64,000 bases of DNA from Acidovorax sp. GBBC 1281. GTDB lineage: Bacteria > Pseudomonadota > Gammaproteobacteria > Burkholderiales > Burkholderiaceae_C. Within the stretch, counting starts at the first letter, position 1, and each line of letters begins with the position of its first letter. The position numbers and the translations under genes are program-made. Location of the stretch: the NCBI RefSeq assembly GCF_028473645.1, contig NZ_CP097269.1, positions 1,434,001 through 1,498,000 on the forward strand. Reading direction: 5' to 3'. The notes under the pieces are model-generated. The model did not search any database. It was not told the origin of the DNA and saw only the letters and a list, made by a program, of their open reading frames with translations. Of the stretch, positions 40,229 through 49,111 are shown piece after piece.

Positions 40229-41191
40229 ATGCAGCGCCGAAACTGGCTGGGTCTGGCCGTCCTCGTGGCCACGGGCAGTGCCATGGCCCAGAGCTATCCC
40301 ACCAAACCGATCCGGCTGGTGGTGCCCTTTGCTCCGGGGGGAACGACCGACATCATCGCCCGCGTGATCTCCGATCCGCTGTCGCGCGCGCTGGGCCAGC
40401 CCGTGATCGTGGACAACCGCGCGGGTGGGGGTGGCGTGGTCGGCGCGGCTGAGACGGCCAAGGCGACGCCGGACGGCTATGCCCTGGGCATCGCCACCGT
40501 GTCCACCACGGCGGCCAATCCGGCGATCAACCCCAAGACGCCCTACAACCCGCTGACGGACTTCACGCCGATCATCAACATCGCCGCGACGCCCAACATC
40601 ATCGCAGTGAACCCCAGCTTTCCAGCCAAGGACTACAAGAGCTTCGCCGCCGAGATCAAGAAGGTGCCGGGCAAGTATTCGTACTCGTCGTCCGGCACGG
40701 GCGGCATCGGCCATCTGCAGATGGAGCTGTACAAGAGCCTGACCGACACCTTCGTCACGCACATTCCCTACCGCGGCGCGGGCCCGGCCTTGAACGATAC
40801 GGTGGCCGGCCAGGTGCCGATGATCTTCGACAACCTGCCTTCGGCGCTGGCCTTCATCAAGGATGGCCGCCTGGTGCCCATCGTGGTCGCCGCGCCCCAG
40901 CGCGTGGCCGCGCTGCCCAATGTGCCCACCTTCAAGGAAGTGGGCCTGGAGCCGGTGAACCGCATGGCGTACTACGGCATCCTCGGCCCCAAGAACCTGC
41001 CCAAGGACGTGGTGGACAAGATCAACGCCGGCGTGCGCAAGGCGCTGGAAGATCCGGCCGTGCGCAAGCGCATCGAGGACACCGGCTCGATCATCATCGG
41101 CAACACGCCCGAGCAGTTCGCCGAGCAGATCAAGGCCGAGTTCGAGGTCTACAAGACCGTGGTGCAAAAGCAGAAGCTGTCGCTCGACTGA
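40229..41191 (+). CDS. Bug family (TctC) periplasmic solute-binding protein 1
   Basis: A 320-residue periplasmic binding protein. The start is the ATG at 40229, preceded by acaaggagac. The signal peptide [20 protein letters not shown] is followed by [25 protein letters not shown], the hallmark of Bug proteins, and later [20 protein letters not shown]. Bug proteins bind carboxylates, amino acids or nicotinate-type ligands, sometimes for tripartite tricarboxylate transporters; no TctA/TctB genes are nearby. It follows the TauE gene by about 230 bp and ends at a strong terminator, so it probably belongs to the same regulon. Confidence 0.92.
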   Translation: MQRRNWLGLAVLVATGSAMAQSYPTKPIRLVVPFAPGGTTDIIARVISDPLSRALGQPVIVDNRAGGGGVVGAAETAKATPDGYALGIATVSTTAANPAINPKTPYNPLTDFTPIINIAATPNIIAVNPSFPAKDYKSFAAEIKKVPGKYSYSSSGTGGIGHLQMELYKSLTDTFVTHIPYRGAGPALNDTVAGQVPMIFDNLPSALAFIKDGRLVPIVVAAPQRVAALPNVPTFKEVGLEPVNRMAYYGILGPKNLPKDVVDKINAGVRKALEDPAVRKRIEDTGSIIIGNTPEQFAEQIKAEFEVYKTVVQKQKLSLD

Positions 41192-41219
41192 GCCAGCGCG
41201 TCTTCGCTTGCTCAGACCA

Positions 41220-41250
41220 GGCCCGCCGGCACCGCCCGCGGGCCTTTTTT
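41220..41250 (+). terminator. Rho-independent terminator after the first Bug gene
   Basis: GGCCCGC (41220-41226) pairs with GCGGGCC (41238-41244) across an 11-base loop, followed by TTTTTT. It sits 29 bp after the Bug stop and 20 bp before the xerD start. Confidence 0.88.
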
Positions 41251-41269
41251 ATCGTGCTATGGTTTTGCG

Positions 41270-42169
41270 ATGCTGCCCGAAAGCCAGACCTCCATCGACA
41301 CCTTCATCGACGCGCTGTGGCTGGAGGACGGTCTCTCGCGCAACACCCTGGCGGCCTACCGGCGCGACATGACGCTGTATGCCCAGTGGCTGGCGGAGCA
41401 GCCGTCTGCGCTGGCCATCGACGGCACGCAGGAACACCACCTGCAGGGCTACTTCGCGGCGCGCCATGCGCAGACCCAGGCCACCTCGGCCAATCGGCGC
41501 CTGACCGTGCTGCGCCGCTATTTCCACTGGGCCCTGCGCGAGCGGCGCATCGTGGCCGACCCCACCGTGCGGCTGCAGGCCGCGCGCCAGCCGCTGCGCG
41601 TGCCGAAGACGCTCTCGCAAGCCCATGTGGAGGCCTTGCTGCGCGCCCCGGACACCGGCCACCCGTTGGGGCTGCGGGACCGCGCCATGCTGGAGCTGAT
41701 GTACGCCAGCGGGTTGCGCGTGACCGAGCTGGTCACGCTCAAGACCTTCCAGCTGGGCCTGCGCGAAGGCGTGCTGCGGGTGATGGGCAAGGGCGGCAAG
41801 GAGCGTCTGGTGCCCTTCGGCGACGAGGCGGCGGCATGGCTGGAGCGCTACCTGGGCGAGGCGCGCGCGGCCATCCTGGGCGGGCAGCAGACCGACGATC
41901 TTTTCGTGACGCAGCGCGGCGCGGGCATGACCCGGGCGATGTTCTGGGTCATCGTGAAAAAGCAGGCGCATGCGGCGGGCATCACCGTGCCGCTGTCGCC
42001 GCACACGCTGCGCCATGCCTTCGCCACGCACCTGCTCAACCACGGGGCCGACCTGCGCGTGGTGCAACTGCTGCTGGGGCATGCGGACATCTCCACCACC
42101 ACCATCTACACCCACGTGGCGCGGGAGCGGCTCAAGGCCCTGCACGCGCAGCACCACCCCCGCGGATAG
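41270..42169 (+). CDS. xerD: Site-specific tyrosine recombinase XerD
   Basis: Acts with XerC at dif to resolve chromosome dimers. The 299 residues contain the N-terminal SAM-like core-binding domain (SIDTFIDALWLEDGLSRNTLAAY) and the catalytic domain with ASGLRVTEL (Arg), the Lys region GKGGKERLVPFG, HTLRHAFATHLL (HxxR), GHADISTTTIYTHV (His and Tyr nucleophile). Full length and complete active site indicate the housekeeping enzyme, not an integrase. A degenerate AT-rich element overlaps the start region (41256-41272). Confidence 0.95.
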   Translation: MLPESQTSIDTFIDALWLEDGLSRNTLAAYRRDMTLYAQWLAEQPSALAIDGTQEHHLQGYFAARHAQTQATSANRRLTVLRRYFHWALRERRIVADPTVRLQAARQPLRVPKTLSQAHVEALLRAPDTGHPLGLRDRAMLELMYASGLRVTELVTLKTFQLGLREGVLRVMGKGGKERLVPFGDEAAAWLERYLGEARAAILGGQQTDDLFVTQRGAGMTRAMFWVIVKKQAHAAGITVPLSPHTLRHAFATHLLNHGADLRVVQLLLGHADISTTTIYTHVARERLKALHAQHHPRG

Positions 42170-42246
42170 GCCGGCACCGGGAGCCGGTGGAGGCCCCGCG
42201 GGGCGCGGACAATCGCGGTTTCTTTTTGCGCACCCGGAGTCTTTGC

Positions 42247-43239
42247 ATGACCGATCTTTCCCGCCGGCAATGGATGCTGGCCGCCAGCTGTTCCTGGCTG
42301 TCCACGCTGCCGTTCGCTGCCCACGCCCAGCAGGCAGCCGCCTGGCCGTCCCGCCCCATCCGCATCGTCGTGGCCTATCCCGCCGGCGGGGTGAGCGACG
42401 TGGTCGCTCGGGCCCTGGGCGACAAGCTGTCGGCCCAGTTGGGCACTTCGGTGGTGGTGGACAACAAGGCAGGAGCGGGCGGCTCCATCGGCATGGATGC
42501 CGTGGCCAAGGCGGCGCCGGACGGCTACACGCTGGGCTTTTCGTCCATCAGCCCGCTGGTGCTGAACCCGCACCTGGGCAAATCGCCGTTCGATCCGGCC
42601 AAGGACATCGCGCCGGTGGCCAGCGTGATGGTCTCTCCCGTGCTGCTGCTGGGCACGCCCGCCAGCCAGGCCAAGGATTTCCGCCAGTTGCTCTCCACCG
42701 CGAAGTCGCAGCCAGGAGCGGTGCGCTGGGCCACCTCGGGGCTAGCGTCGCTTGGGCACATCATGCTGGAGCAGATCATGCAGTCCACCCAGGCGAAGAT
42801 CACGCATGTGCCTTACAAGGGCGGTGGCCAGCAGCTCAACGATGCGCTCAGCGGGCAGTTCGAAGTGCTGTCCACCAATGCCGGGCCCGCGGTGATGCAG
42901 CACATCCAGGCCGGCAAGCTGCGCGCGCTGGCCGTGGGCGCTCCCGCCCGGCTCGACACCTTGCCCGACGTGCCCACCCTGGCCGAACTGGGCATTCCGG
43001 CCGCCAACGTGAGTTCGCTGTTCGGCGTGTTCGCGCCGGCCCGCACGCCGGCTCCGATCCTGGAGCGACTGAACGCCGAGATCAACCGGGCCCTGGCCCT
43101 GCCGGACCTGCGCGCCCGGCTCGAAGCCACCGACAACGTGCCCCAAGGGGGCAAGGCGGCCGACTTCGCCCGGCAGATCGCCGAAGAGTCGCAGAACAAC
43201 GCCCGCATCATTCGCGCGGCGGGCATTCAGATGAATTGA
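42247..43239 (+). CDS. Bug family (TctC) periplasmic solute-binding protein 2
   Basis: A 330-residue binding protein. The signal (LSRRQWMLAASCSWLSTLPFAAHA) has an Arg-Arg pair, possibly Tat. The mature part begins QQAAAWPSRPIRIVVAYPAGGVSDVVAR and has THVPYKGGGQQLNDALSGQ, both Bug marks. It is clearly distinct from the Bug protein encoded 1 kb upstream. It begins 77 bp after xerD with no transporter genes beside it, as is common for the expanded Bug repertoire of Comamonadaceae and Alcaligenaceae. The ligand is unknown. Confidence 0.9.
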   Translation: MTDLSRRQWMLAASCSWLSTLPFAAHAQQAAAWPSRPIRIVVAYPAGGVSDVVARALGDKLSAQLGTSVVVDNKAGAGGSIGMDAVAKAAPDGYTLGFSSISPLVLNPHLGKSPFDPAKDIAPVASVMVSPVLLLGTPASQAKDFRQLLSTAKSQPGAVRWATSGLASLGHIMLEQIMQSTQAKITHVPYKGGGQQLNDALSGQFEVLSTNAGPAVMQHIQAGKLRALAVGAPARLDTLPDVPTLAELGIPAANVSSLFGVFAPARTPAPILERLNAEINRALALPDLRARLEATDNVPQGGKAADFARQIAEESQNNARIIRAAGIQMN

Positions 43240-43264
43240 TCGAAGGGGGCACGGTGCGCTTCGT

Positions 43265-43285
43265 CAGGCGCGCGCTGCGCGCCTG
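43265..43285. other. GC-rich hairpin between convergent genes
   Basis: CAGGCGCGC and GCGCGCCTG around GCT, between the ends of the second Bug gene and the EAL-HDOD gene. It lacks a T-run, so it may be only a weak or factor-dependent terminator. Confidence 0.4.
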
Positions 43286-43342
43286 GAAAAACAACGCCAT
43301 GTGCCCTGCCCGCGCCGGGGCGCTGCGCAGCCGGCCGGGCCG

Positions 43343-44626
43343 TTACTCGCCCAGGCTTTCCGCCCAGGTCAGCGCCTGCAAGTGGGCCCAGTTCACCTGC
43401 CGGTTGGACAGGTGCAGCGCATCGGCCGAGCGGGCGAACGTCACCTCGTCGCCGCTTTCGCACGCCTTGGTGAGTTCGAGGAACGGCGCGAATACGCCGG
43501 TGTTGTGCAGCAGCGCATCGATCACGGGCTGGGGCAGGGCGACGGAGTCGAGCGCTTTTTCCAGCGGAACGCCCAGCATGGTGTCCAGCAGCGAGAACAC
43601 GCCGACCACGAAGGCGTTGTCGCATTCCTCGGGCGGCAGCAGTTCGGCGGCGAGCAGCTCCATGAGGCGGCCGCGCACCACGGCGGTCTGGCCCACGGCA
43701 GGTGGAGAGCCGCCGGCGCGCGAGGTGGTCATGAGCAGCGCCGCCCAGCGGAACAGCTTCTTGAGCCCCAGGATCATGACGGCGTGCCGGAACGAGGTGA
43801 CCTCGCACGACAGCCCGAAGCCCGACGAGTTGATGAACCGCAGCAGGTTGAAGGACAGCGTGGGGTCCTTCTTGAGCAGTTCCTCGATCTCCGCCGTGCT
43901 GGCCTGCTTTCGCACCAGGTTGATGAGCTGGATGATCGTCGCCTGCGAAGGCCGGATGGTCTGGGCCTTCACCAGCGCGGGCTGGGCGAACCAATAGCCC
44001 TGGAACAGCTTCACGCCCAGCGCGGACATGCGCTCGTGCTGCTCGGCGGTCTCCACCTTTTCGGCCACCAGCGTGGCCTTGGAGTTGGCGCGCGCGAACT
44101 TCACCAGGGGCTCGGCCAGTTCGGCCCGGAACGCCTGCATGTCCAGCTTGACGAAGGCCGCCAGCGGCAGCCAGCTGGCATAGGTGCGGCGCAGCACGTT
44201 CTGGTTGAAGGCGAGGCGAAAGCCCCGCGTGCGCAGGCCTTCGAGCGTGGACACGCGCCCTTCGATCTCTTCGGCCGTGGCGCCGTCGGCCAAGGGCGGC
44301 ACTTCCAGCACCACCTTCTCTGGGTGGATCAGTTCGAGGTGGCCACCGGCCAGGCTTTCGTGCGTGCAGTTGATGAACACCGTCTTCTTGCCCACGAGGG
44401 CCTCGGTGCCCGCATACGACAGGGCATTGAAGAGCAGGGCGGCATCGCTGGCCGCGGTGTGGGCATCGGAGGCGGTGGAGCGGTCGAACAGCTCGTAGCC
44501 GAAAACGGCGCGCTGCTCATCCACGATCGCCTGGCGCGCAATGATCGCCAGGTTGCTCGAGTCCTCGTCTTCCCCTTGCGGGGCGGTGTTCTCGAAAGCC
44601 GGTACGTTGTCTGAGTTGCTCGACAT
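43343..44626 (-). CDS. EAL-HDOD signalling protein, copy A
   Basis: A 427-residue protein of the YuxH type: an N-terminal EAL-like domain (about residues 25-215, with ARQAIVDEQRAVFGYELFDRS) and a C-terminal HDOD domain (about 225-410, with LINLVRKQASTAEIEELLKKDPTLSFNLLRFINSS). The EAL signature reads YELF instead of EAL and key metal ligands look absent, so c-di-GMP hydrolysis is unlikely and a scaffolding or c-di-GMP-reading role is more plausible. It lies downstream of a paralogue on the same strand, separated by 77 bp. Confidence 0.88.
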   Translation of the reverse strand: MSSNSDNVPAFENTAPQGEDEDSSNLAIIARQAIVDEQRAVFGYELFDRSTASDAHTAASDAALLFNALSYAGTEALVGKKTVFINCTHESLAGGHLELIHPEKVVLEVPPLADGATAEEIEGRVSTLEGLRTRGFRLAFNQNVLRRTYASWLPLAAFVKLDMQAFRAELAEPLVKFARANSKATLVAEKVETAEQHERMSALGVKLFQGYWFAQPALVKAQTIRPSQATIIQLINLVRKQASTAEIEELLKKDPTLSFNLLRFINSSGFGLSCEVTSFRHAVMILGLKKLFRWAALLMTTSRAGGSPPAVGQTAVVRGRLMELLAAELLPPEECDNAFVVGVFSLLDTMLGVPLEKALDSVALPQPVIDALLHNTGVFAPFLELTKACESGDEVTFARSADALHLSNRQVNWAHLQALTWAESLGE

Positions 44627-44703
44627 GGAGGGTCTGCGTCAGTGAGTGGGATGAATTCGGTGACCTTACCACCAGAGCCGCACGCTGTCGCCCACTCTGG
44701 GGC

Positions 44704-45969
44704 TCATTCCGTCAACTGGTCTGCCCAGGCCAGGGCCTGCAAATGGGCCATGTTGATCTGCTGGCTGGACAGCTGCAGCGAACTGGCGGCCTGGTCGAAG
44801 GCAGCGTCGTCGCTGGATTCGCAGGCTTCGGCCAGGCGCAGCAGTTCGCCCAGCGTGCCGGCGCGGTGCAGCAGGGCCTCCGACACGGTGCCGGGCACGT
44901 GCAGCAGCCCCACAGCGGATTCCATCGGCATGCTCAGCATGCGGTCGAGCATCGAGAAGATGCCCACCACGAAGGCCTGATCGGCGTCTTCCTGCGACAT
45001 GGTCTCCAGAGCCAGCAGCTCCATCAACCGACCACGCACCACGGCCGTGTGGCCGACGGCGGCGGAGATGCCGCCACCGCGCGAGGCGGTGAGCAGCAGC
45101 GCGGCCCAGCGAAAGAGCTTCTTGAGCCCCATGAGCATCACGGCTTGCCGGAACGAGGTGATCTCGCGGGAGAGCCCGAAACCCGACGAATTGATGAGCC
45201 GCATCAGGTTGAAGGCCAGGCCCGCGTCCTTCTTCAGAACTTCCTCGATCTCGTCCGTGCTGGCCTGCTGGCGCACGAGGTTGATGAGCTGGATGATGCT
45301 GCTTTGCGCGGGGGTGAGCAGCTTGGCCTCCACCAGCGAGGGGCGGGAGAACCAATACCCCTGGAACAGCTGCACCCCCTTGCTGGAGGCCATGTCGTAC
45401 TGCTTGGCCGTCTCCACCTTCTCGGCGATCAGCTCGGCCTTGGAGTGCCGCCCGGCATATTTGATGAGCACGGCCAGCTGGTCCGGCGCCAGTACGGACA
45501 GGTCGAGCTTGATGTAGTCGGCCAGCGGCAGCCATGGTGCATAGGCCGATTCCAGCACCGTGTGGTTGAAGGCCAGGTGGAAGCCCCGCTCGCGCAGGCC
45601 CGACAGGATCGGCAGCCGCGTACTCACCTCTTCGGCGGCCGCGTGGCCCAGGGGCGGGATCTCCAGCACGACCTTGTCGGGATCGACCAGCTCCAGGTGG
45701 CCGCCGGACAGGCTCTCGTGCGTGCAGTTGACGAAGATGAGCTTCTTGCCCACCAGTTCCTCGCTGCCGGCGTGCGACAGCGCGGTGAACACCAGGAACA
45801 CGTCCGTTGCCGCCGTGTGGCCATGGCCGGAGCGCGAGCGGTTGAAGAGTTCATAGCCCACCACGGCCTGCTGCCCGTTCATGATCGCCTGGCGGGCGAT
45901 CATGGCGCCGGCAGGGCTGCTCTCGGGGGCAATGGACGGGGAATTGCCGGCGACAGGCGTGTGGGGCAT
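44704..45969 (-). CDS. EAL-HDOD signalling protein, copy B
   Basis: A 421-residue paralogue of copy A. The ATG at 45969 (MPHTPVAGNSPS) is preferred over an upstream in-frame ATG at 46065, which would add a Pro/Arg-rich leader. The domain layout is the same: degenerate EAL (MIARQAIMNGQQAVVGYELFNRS) and HDOD (LINLVRQQASTDEIEEVLKKDAGLAFNLMRLINSS). Identity with copy A is high in the HDOD core (GLKKLFRWAALL) and lower in the N-terminal leader, so this is a fairly old tandem duplication. Confidence 0.88.
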   Translation of the reverse strand: MPHTPVAGNSPSIAPESSPAGAMIARQAIMNGQQAVVGYELFNRSRSGHGHTAATDVFLVFTALSHAGSEELVGKKLIFVNCTHESLSGGHLELVDPDKVVLEIPPLGHAAAEEVSTRLPILSGLRERGFHLAFNHTVLESAYAPWLPLADYIKLDLSVLAPDQLAVLIKYAGRHSKAELIAEKVETAKQYDMASSKGVQLFQGYWFSRPSLVEAKLLTPAQSSIIQLINLVRQQASTDEIEEVLKKDAGLAFNLMRLINSSGFGLSREITSFRQAVMLMGLKKLFRWAALLLTASRGGGISAAVGHTAVVRGRLMELLALETMSQEDADQAFVVGIFSMLDRMLSMPMESAVGLLHVPGTVSEALLHRAGTLGELLRLAEACESSDDAAFDQAASSLQLSSQQINMAHLQALAWADQLTE

Positions 45970-46074
45970 GGATGGCGAACGGAAGGCGATCGGTGGAAGG
46001 GCCGCGTCCCTTCGGCAAAGGGGTTGCGGGGCTTGGGCGCATTGTAGGAAAGAACGGCTGCCCACGCGGCCGGG

Positions 46075-46878
46075 TCAGCCATGCTGCAGCCACTCCATTT
46101 CGGCGTCGCTGAAGCCCGCCGCGCGGCGGGCATCGGCGTTGAACGGCGGTTTCAGGCGTGGTGCCTCGTAGCGCCGGACCAGGAGGGCGTAGTGCGCCAT
46201 CGGGTCCAGCCCTTCCCGATCGCACAGGAAGCGATACCAATGGTTACCAATCGCCACATGCCCGACCTCCTCGCGCAGGATGATGTCCAGGATGTCCACG
46301 GCCGCCAGCGCGTCGGCGGTGCCCACCTGCCGCAGTTTGCGCTGGATCAGCGGTGTGGCGTCCAGGCCGCGGGCCTCGAGCGTGCGCGGCACCAGGGCCA
46401 TGCGCGCGACGATGTCGCCCGCGGTCTTCTCGCACATGGTCCACAGGCCCTGGTGGGCGGGAAAATCGCCGTAGTCGTGCCCCATGCTTCGCAGGTGGTC
46501 GCGCAGCAATCCGAAGTGCTTGGCCTCTTCGGCCGCCACCCGCAGCCAGTCGAGGTAGAAGTCCGGCGGCATGCCGTCGAAACGCCACACCGCGTCGAGG
46601 GCGAGGTTGATGGCGTTGAATTCGATGTGCGCGATGGCGTGCATCAGCACCGCGCGGCCCTCGTGCGTGGCCGGCGAGCGGCGCGCCACCTCCGTGTGGC
46701 GCAACAGGGTGGGCCGCTCCGGGCGGCCGGGCAGGGTGGCGGGGTCGGCGGGGCCCTGCGGGCTGGTCGCGGCCACGCCATGGTCGGCCGCACGCGCGTA
46801 CAGGTCCAGGGTGGCGGCGGCTTTGGCCTGGGGGTCTGTCAGGCACAGGGCCTCGAGGGCACGTTGGCGAAGGTCCAT
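46075..46878 (-). CDS. DUF455 ferritin-like protein
   Basis: A 267-residue protein starting at ATG 46878 (MDLRQRALEALCLTDPQAKA). The ferritin-like di-iron motifs are visible: AHIEFNAINLALD, VAAEEAKHFGLLRDHL, and REEVGHVAIGNHWYRFLC, placing it in the DUF455 (rhamnosyltransferase-mislabelled) family of unknown function. A role as an oxygenase or tRNA-modifying enzyme like MiaE has been suggested for relatives but is not shown here. It is divergent from the carbonic anhydrase gene over a 47-bp region. Confidence 0.85.
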   Translation of the reverse strand: MDLRQRALEALCLTDPQAKAAATLDLYARAADHGVAATSPQGPADPATLPGRPERPTLLRHTEVARRSPATHEGRAVLMHAIAHIEFNAINLALDAVWRFDGMPPDFYLDWLRVAAEEAKHFGLLRDHLRSMGHDYGDFPAHQGLWTMCEKTAGDIVARMALVPRTLEARGLDATPLIQRKLRQVGTADALAAVDILDIILREEVGHVAIGNHWYRFLCDREGLDPMAHYALLVRRYEAPRLKPPFNADARRAAGFSDAEMEWLQHG

Positions 46879-46881
46879 CCC

Positions 46882-46887
46882 TACAAT
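46882..46887 (+). promoter_or_regulatory. Candidate -10 for the gamma carbonic anhydrase gene
   Basis: TACAAT, 39 bp before the start codon, in the short gap between divergent genes. A ribosome site aaggagacct follows at 46913-46922. No clear -35 is visible. Confidence 0.45.
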
Positions 46888-46925
46888 TCTAGGATTCGGC
46901 CCCGCTGACAAAAAAGGAGACCTGG

Positions 46926-47450
46926 ATGGCGCTTTACGAACTCGATGGCATTTCTCCCCGCACCGCGCCGTCGGCGTGGGTGGCGGACAGTGCCGAAGTC
47001 ATCGGCCACGTCGTGCTGGGCGAGTCGTCCAGCATCTGGTTCGGGGCCGTGCTGCGCGGCGACAACGAGCCGATCACCATCGGCGCCGGCACCAATGTGC
47101 AGGATGGCAGCGTGCTGCACTCCGACCCCGGCCAGCCGCTGGTGCTGGGCGAGCGCGTGACGATCGGCCACAAGGTCATGCTGCATGGCTGCACGGTGGG
47201 CGACGAATCGCTCATCGGCATCGGCGCGGTGGTGCTCAACGGTGCGAAGATCGGCAGGCATTGCCTCGTCGGCGCCGGCGCGCTGGTGACGGAGGGCAAG
47301 GAGTTTCCCGATGGCTCCATGATCATCGGCAGTCCCGCGAAGGCGGTGCGCCAGCTCTCGCCCGAGCAGATCGAGGGCCTGCGCCGGAATGCGCAGACCT
47401 ACATCGACAACGCCCAGCGCTTTCGCGCCGGGTTGCGCAAGCTGGCTTGA
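46926..47450 (+). CDS. Gamma-class carbonic anhydrase-like hexapeptide protein
   Basis: A 174-residue left-handed beta-helix trimer protein of the YrdA/PaaY type. Hexapeptide repeats run through [17 protein letters not shown] and [20 protein letters not shown]. The three zinc-ligand His are in [15 protein letters not shown] (two). It may hydrate CO2 or act as a thioesterase-like partner; the family is mixed. A good ribosome site (aaggagacc) precedes the ATG, and hslO follows after 28 bp. Confidence 0.92.
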   Translation: MALYELDGISPRTAPSAWVADSAEVIGHVVLGESSSIWFGAVLRGDNEPITIGAGTNVQDGSVLHSDPGQPLVLGERVTIGHKVMLHGCTVGDESLIGIGAVVLNGAKIGRHCLVGAGALVTEGKEFPDGSMIIGSPAKAVRQLSPEQIEGLRRNAQTYIDNAQRFRAGLRKLA

Positions 47451-47478
47451 GCGGCGCCAACATTTCAGGAAAACCAGG

Positions 47479-48468
47479 GTGTCTGAACTCCACAAGTTTC
47501 TTTTCGATGGCCTGCCCGTGCGCGGCATGATCGTGCGCCTCACCGACGCCTGGACCGAGATCCTCGCACGGCGCGCCGGCAACACCACCTCCGGCGCCTA
47601 TCCGCCGCCCGTGCGCGAGCTATTGGGCGAGATGGCCGCGGCCGGCGTGCTGATGCAGTCCAACATCAAGTTCAACGGGGCGCTGGTGCTGCAGGTCTTC
47701 GGCGACGGCCCCGTCAAGCTGGCGGTGGCCGAGGTGCAGTCGGACCTCAGCCTGCGCGCCACGGCCTCGGTGAACGGCGAAGTGCCGGACGGTGCCCGCC
47801 TGAGCGACATGGTGAACGTGGGCGGCGGCGGGCGCTGCGCCATCACGCTCGATCCGAAGGACCGCCTTCCAGGCCGGCAGCCTTACCAGGGCGTGGTGCC
47901 GCTGCATGGCGACCACCACGAGAAGATCGAAAAGCTCAGCGACGTGCTGCAGCACTACATGCTGCAGTCCGAGCAGCTGGACACCACGCTGGTGCTGGCC
48001 GCCGACGACCAGGTGGCCGCCGGCCTGCTCATCCAGCGCATGCCGATCAAGGGCGAGGGCAACCTCGCCGGCGAACTGACCCACCGCGAGAACGAGGACC
48101 AGATCGGCCACAACGAGGACTACAACCGCATCGCCACCCTGGCGGCCAGCCTGACGCGCGACGAACTGCTGGGCCTGGACGTGGACACCATCCTGCGCCG
48201 CCTTTTCTGGGAAGAGAAACTGCTGCGCTTCGTGCCCCAGCAGGGCGTGGACGGCCCGCGGTTCGCCTGCACCTGCAGCCGCGAGCGCGTCAGCAACATG
48301 CTGCGCAGCCTGGGGGTGGAAGAGGCCGAGAGCATCCTCGCCGAGCGCGGCGACATCGAGGTGGCCTGCGAGTTCTGCGGCCAGCAGTACCGCTACGACG
48401 CGGTGGATGCGGCGCAGATCTTCACCGAGCCCGGCAAGCAATTGCCAGGGCCGTCCAGCGTTCAGTAG
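47479..48468 (+). CDS. hslO: Redox-regulated chaperone Hsp33
   Basis: Holdase activated by oxidation and unfolding. The start is GTG at 47479 (SELHKFLFDGLPVRGMIVRL), giving 329 residues, preceded by caggaaaaccag. The N-terminal domain has EVQSDLSLRATASV and GGGGRCAITLDP. The C-terminal redox switch has the four zinc Cys: CTCSRERV and CEFCGQQYRYD. The gene follows the carbonic anhydrase gene closely and probably shares its promoter. Confidence 0.95.
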   Translation: MSELHKFLFDGLPVRGMIVRLTDAWTEILARRAGNTTSGAYPPPVRELLGEMAAAGVLMQSNIKFNGALVLQVFGDGPVKLAVAEVQSDLSLRATASVNGEVPDGARLSDMVNVGGGGRCAITLDPKDRLPGRQPYQGVVPLHGDHHEKIEKLSDVLQHYMLQSEQLDTTLVLAADDQVAAGLLIQRMPIKGEGNLAGELTHRENEDQIGHNEDYNRIATLAASLTRDELLGLDVDTILRRLFWEEKLLRFVPQQGVDGPRFACTCSRERVSNMLRSLGVEEAESILAERGDIEVACEFCGQQYRYDAVDAAQIFTEPGKQLPGPSSVQ

Positions 48469-48498
48469 CCGCCGGCGGCAAGGCCCGCGGGTCCCGCA

Positions 48499-49065
48499 TC
48501 AGCCGCGCAGCGCCGTGAACAGCTTGTGCTCGCACTCGGGGTCGCTGCACTTCTCGCACGACCATGCACGAAGGCGGGCAGGCCGTGCCGGCGCTTCTTG
48601 ATCAAAAACTGTGGGTGCCGGCGGATCATATGCCTTAGGCGCTATTTTTTTAATAGCATCCAGGACCGCCCGCAGCCGCTCGTTCTCGCTGCCGTACAGC
48701 ACGCGATAGGACACGCCGGCCTCGGAAAGCGCCCCGCGCAGGCAGGCATCGAACCGCTCCTGCCCGGAGGGCTGCGGTGTCTGGCCCGAGGCTTTCGAAG
48801 GCGTCGCGCCGTCCAGTCCGCCGAGCAGCGTGGCTCGGCACGTTGCCGCATGGGTCGCCGCCAGCGCTGCCAGCGCCTGCTGCGCCGCATCTTGCAAGGG
48901 GCCCACCGGCGCCTGCAGGCAGCGCGACACGGCCGCATGCAGCGCCGGGCAGGCATCGACCAAGGCATGCCCCGGCTGCAGGTGCCGTGCCACCGCGCGC
49001 GCCAAAGCCTCCAGCCCGGTGCCGGGGGCGCCCAGCAGGGCGATGCGGACCGGATCGGCGGCCAA
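48499..49065 (-). CDS. Unknown protein: degenerate P-loop and C-terminal Cys/His cluster
   Basis: A 188-residue protein I do not recognise. It starts MAADPVRIALLGAPGTGLEA, where GAPGTG (12-17) resembles a Walker A loop but lacks the Lys-Ser/Thr. The middle is Ala-rich and helical. Residues 170-180 carry CEKCSDPECEH, a likely metal site. A copy of the AT-rich repeat (48641-48657) lies in its coding sequence at about codons 137-142 (DAIKKIA) and appears tolerated in frame. It is the last gene in the eno-ftsB direction, 46 bp after ftsB. A predicted coordinate role with either is unsupported. Confidence 0.6.
   Translation of the reverse strand: MAADPVRIALLGAPGTGLEALARAVARHLQPGHALVDACPALHAAVSRCLQAPVGPLQDAAQQALAALAATHAATCRATLLGGLDGATPSKASGQTPQPSGQERFDACLRGALSEAGVSYRVLYGSENERLRAVLDAIKKIAPKAYDPPAPTVFDQEAPARPARLRAWSCEKCSDPECEHKLFTALRG
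48641..48657. repeat. 17-bp AT-rich inverted repeat GCTAT-N7-ATAGC (perfect arms), in coding sequence
   Basis: GCTAT-TTTTTTA-ATAGC inside the unknown P-loop-like gene. It is preceded by catatgccttaggc, a flank shared with the copies at 24666 and 55967. Confidence 0.75.
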
Positions 49066-49111
49066 GGGACTCGGGGGGCGGTGGGAATGAACGCTGCAGG
49101 GACCTGTCCGC

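Noticed and set aside
41270..42169. Phage or integron integrase
   Set aside because: Full-length XerD with housekeeping features, no attachment repeats, no phage or cassette genes nearby.
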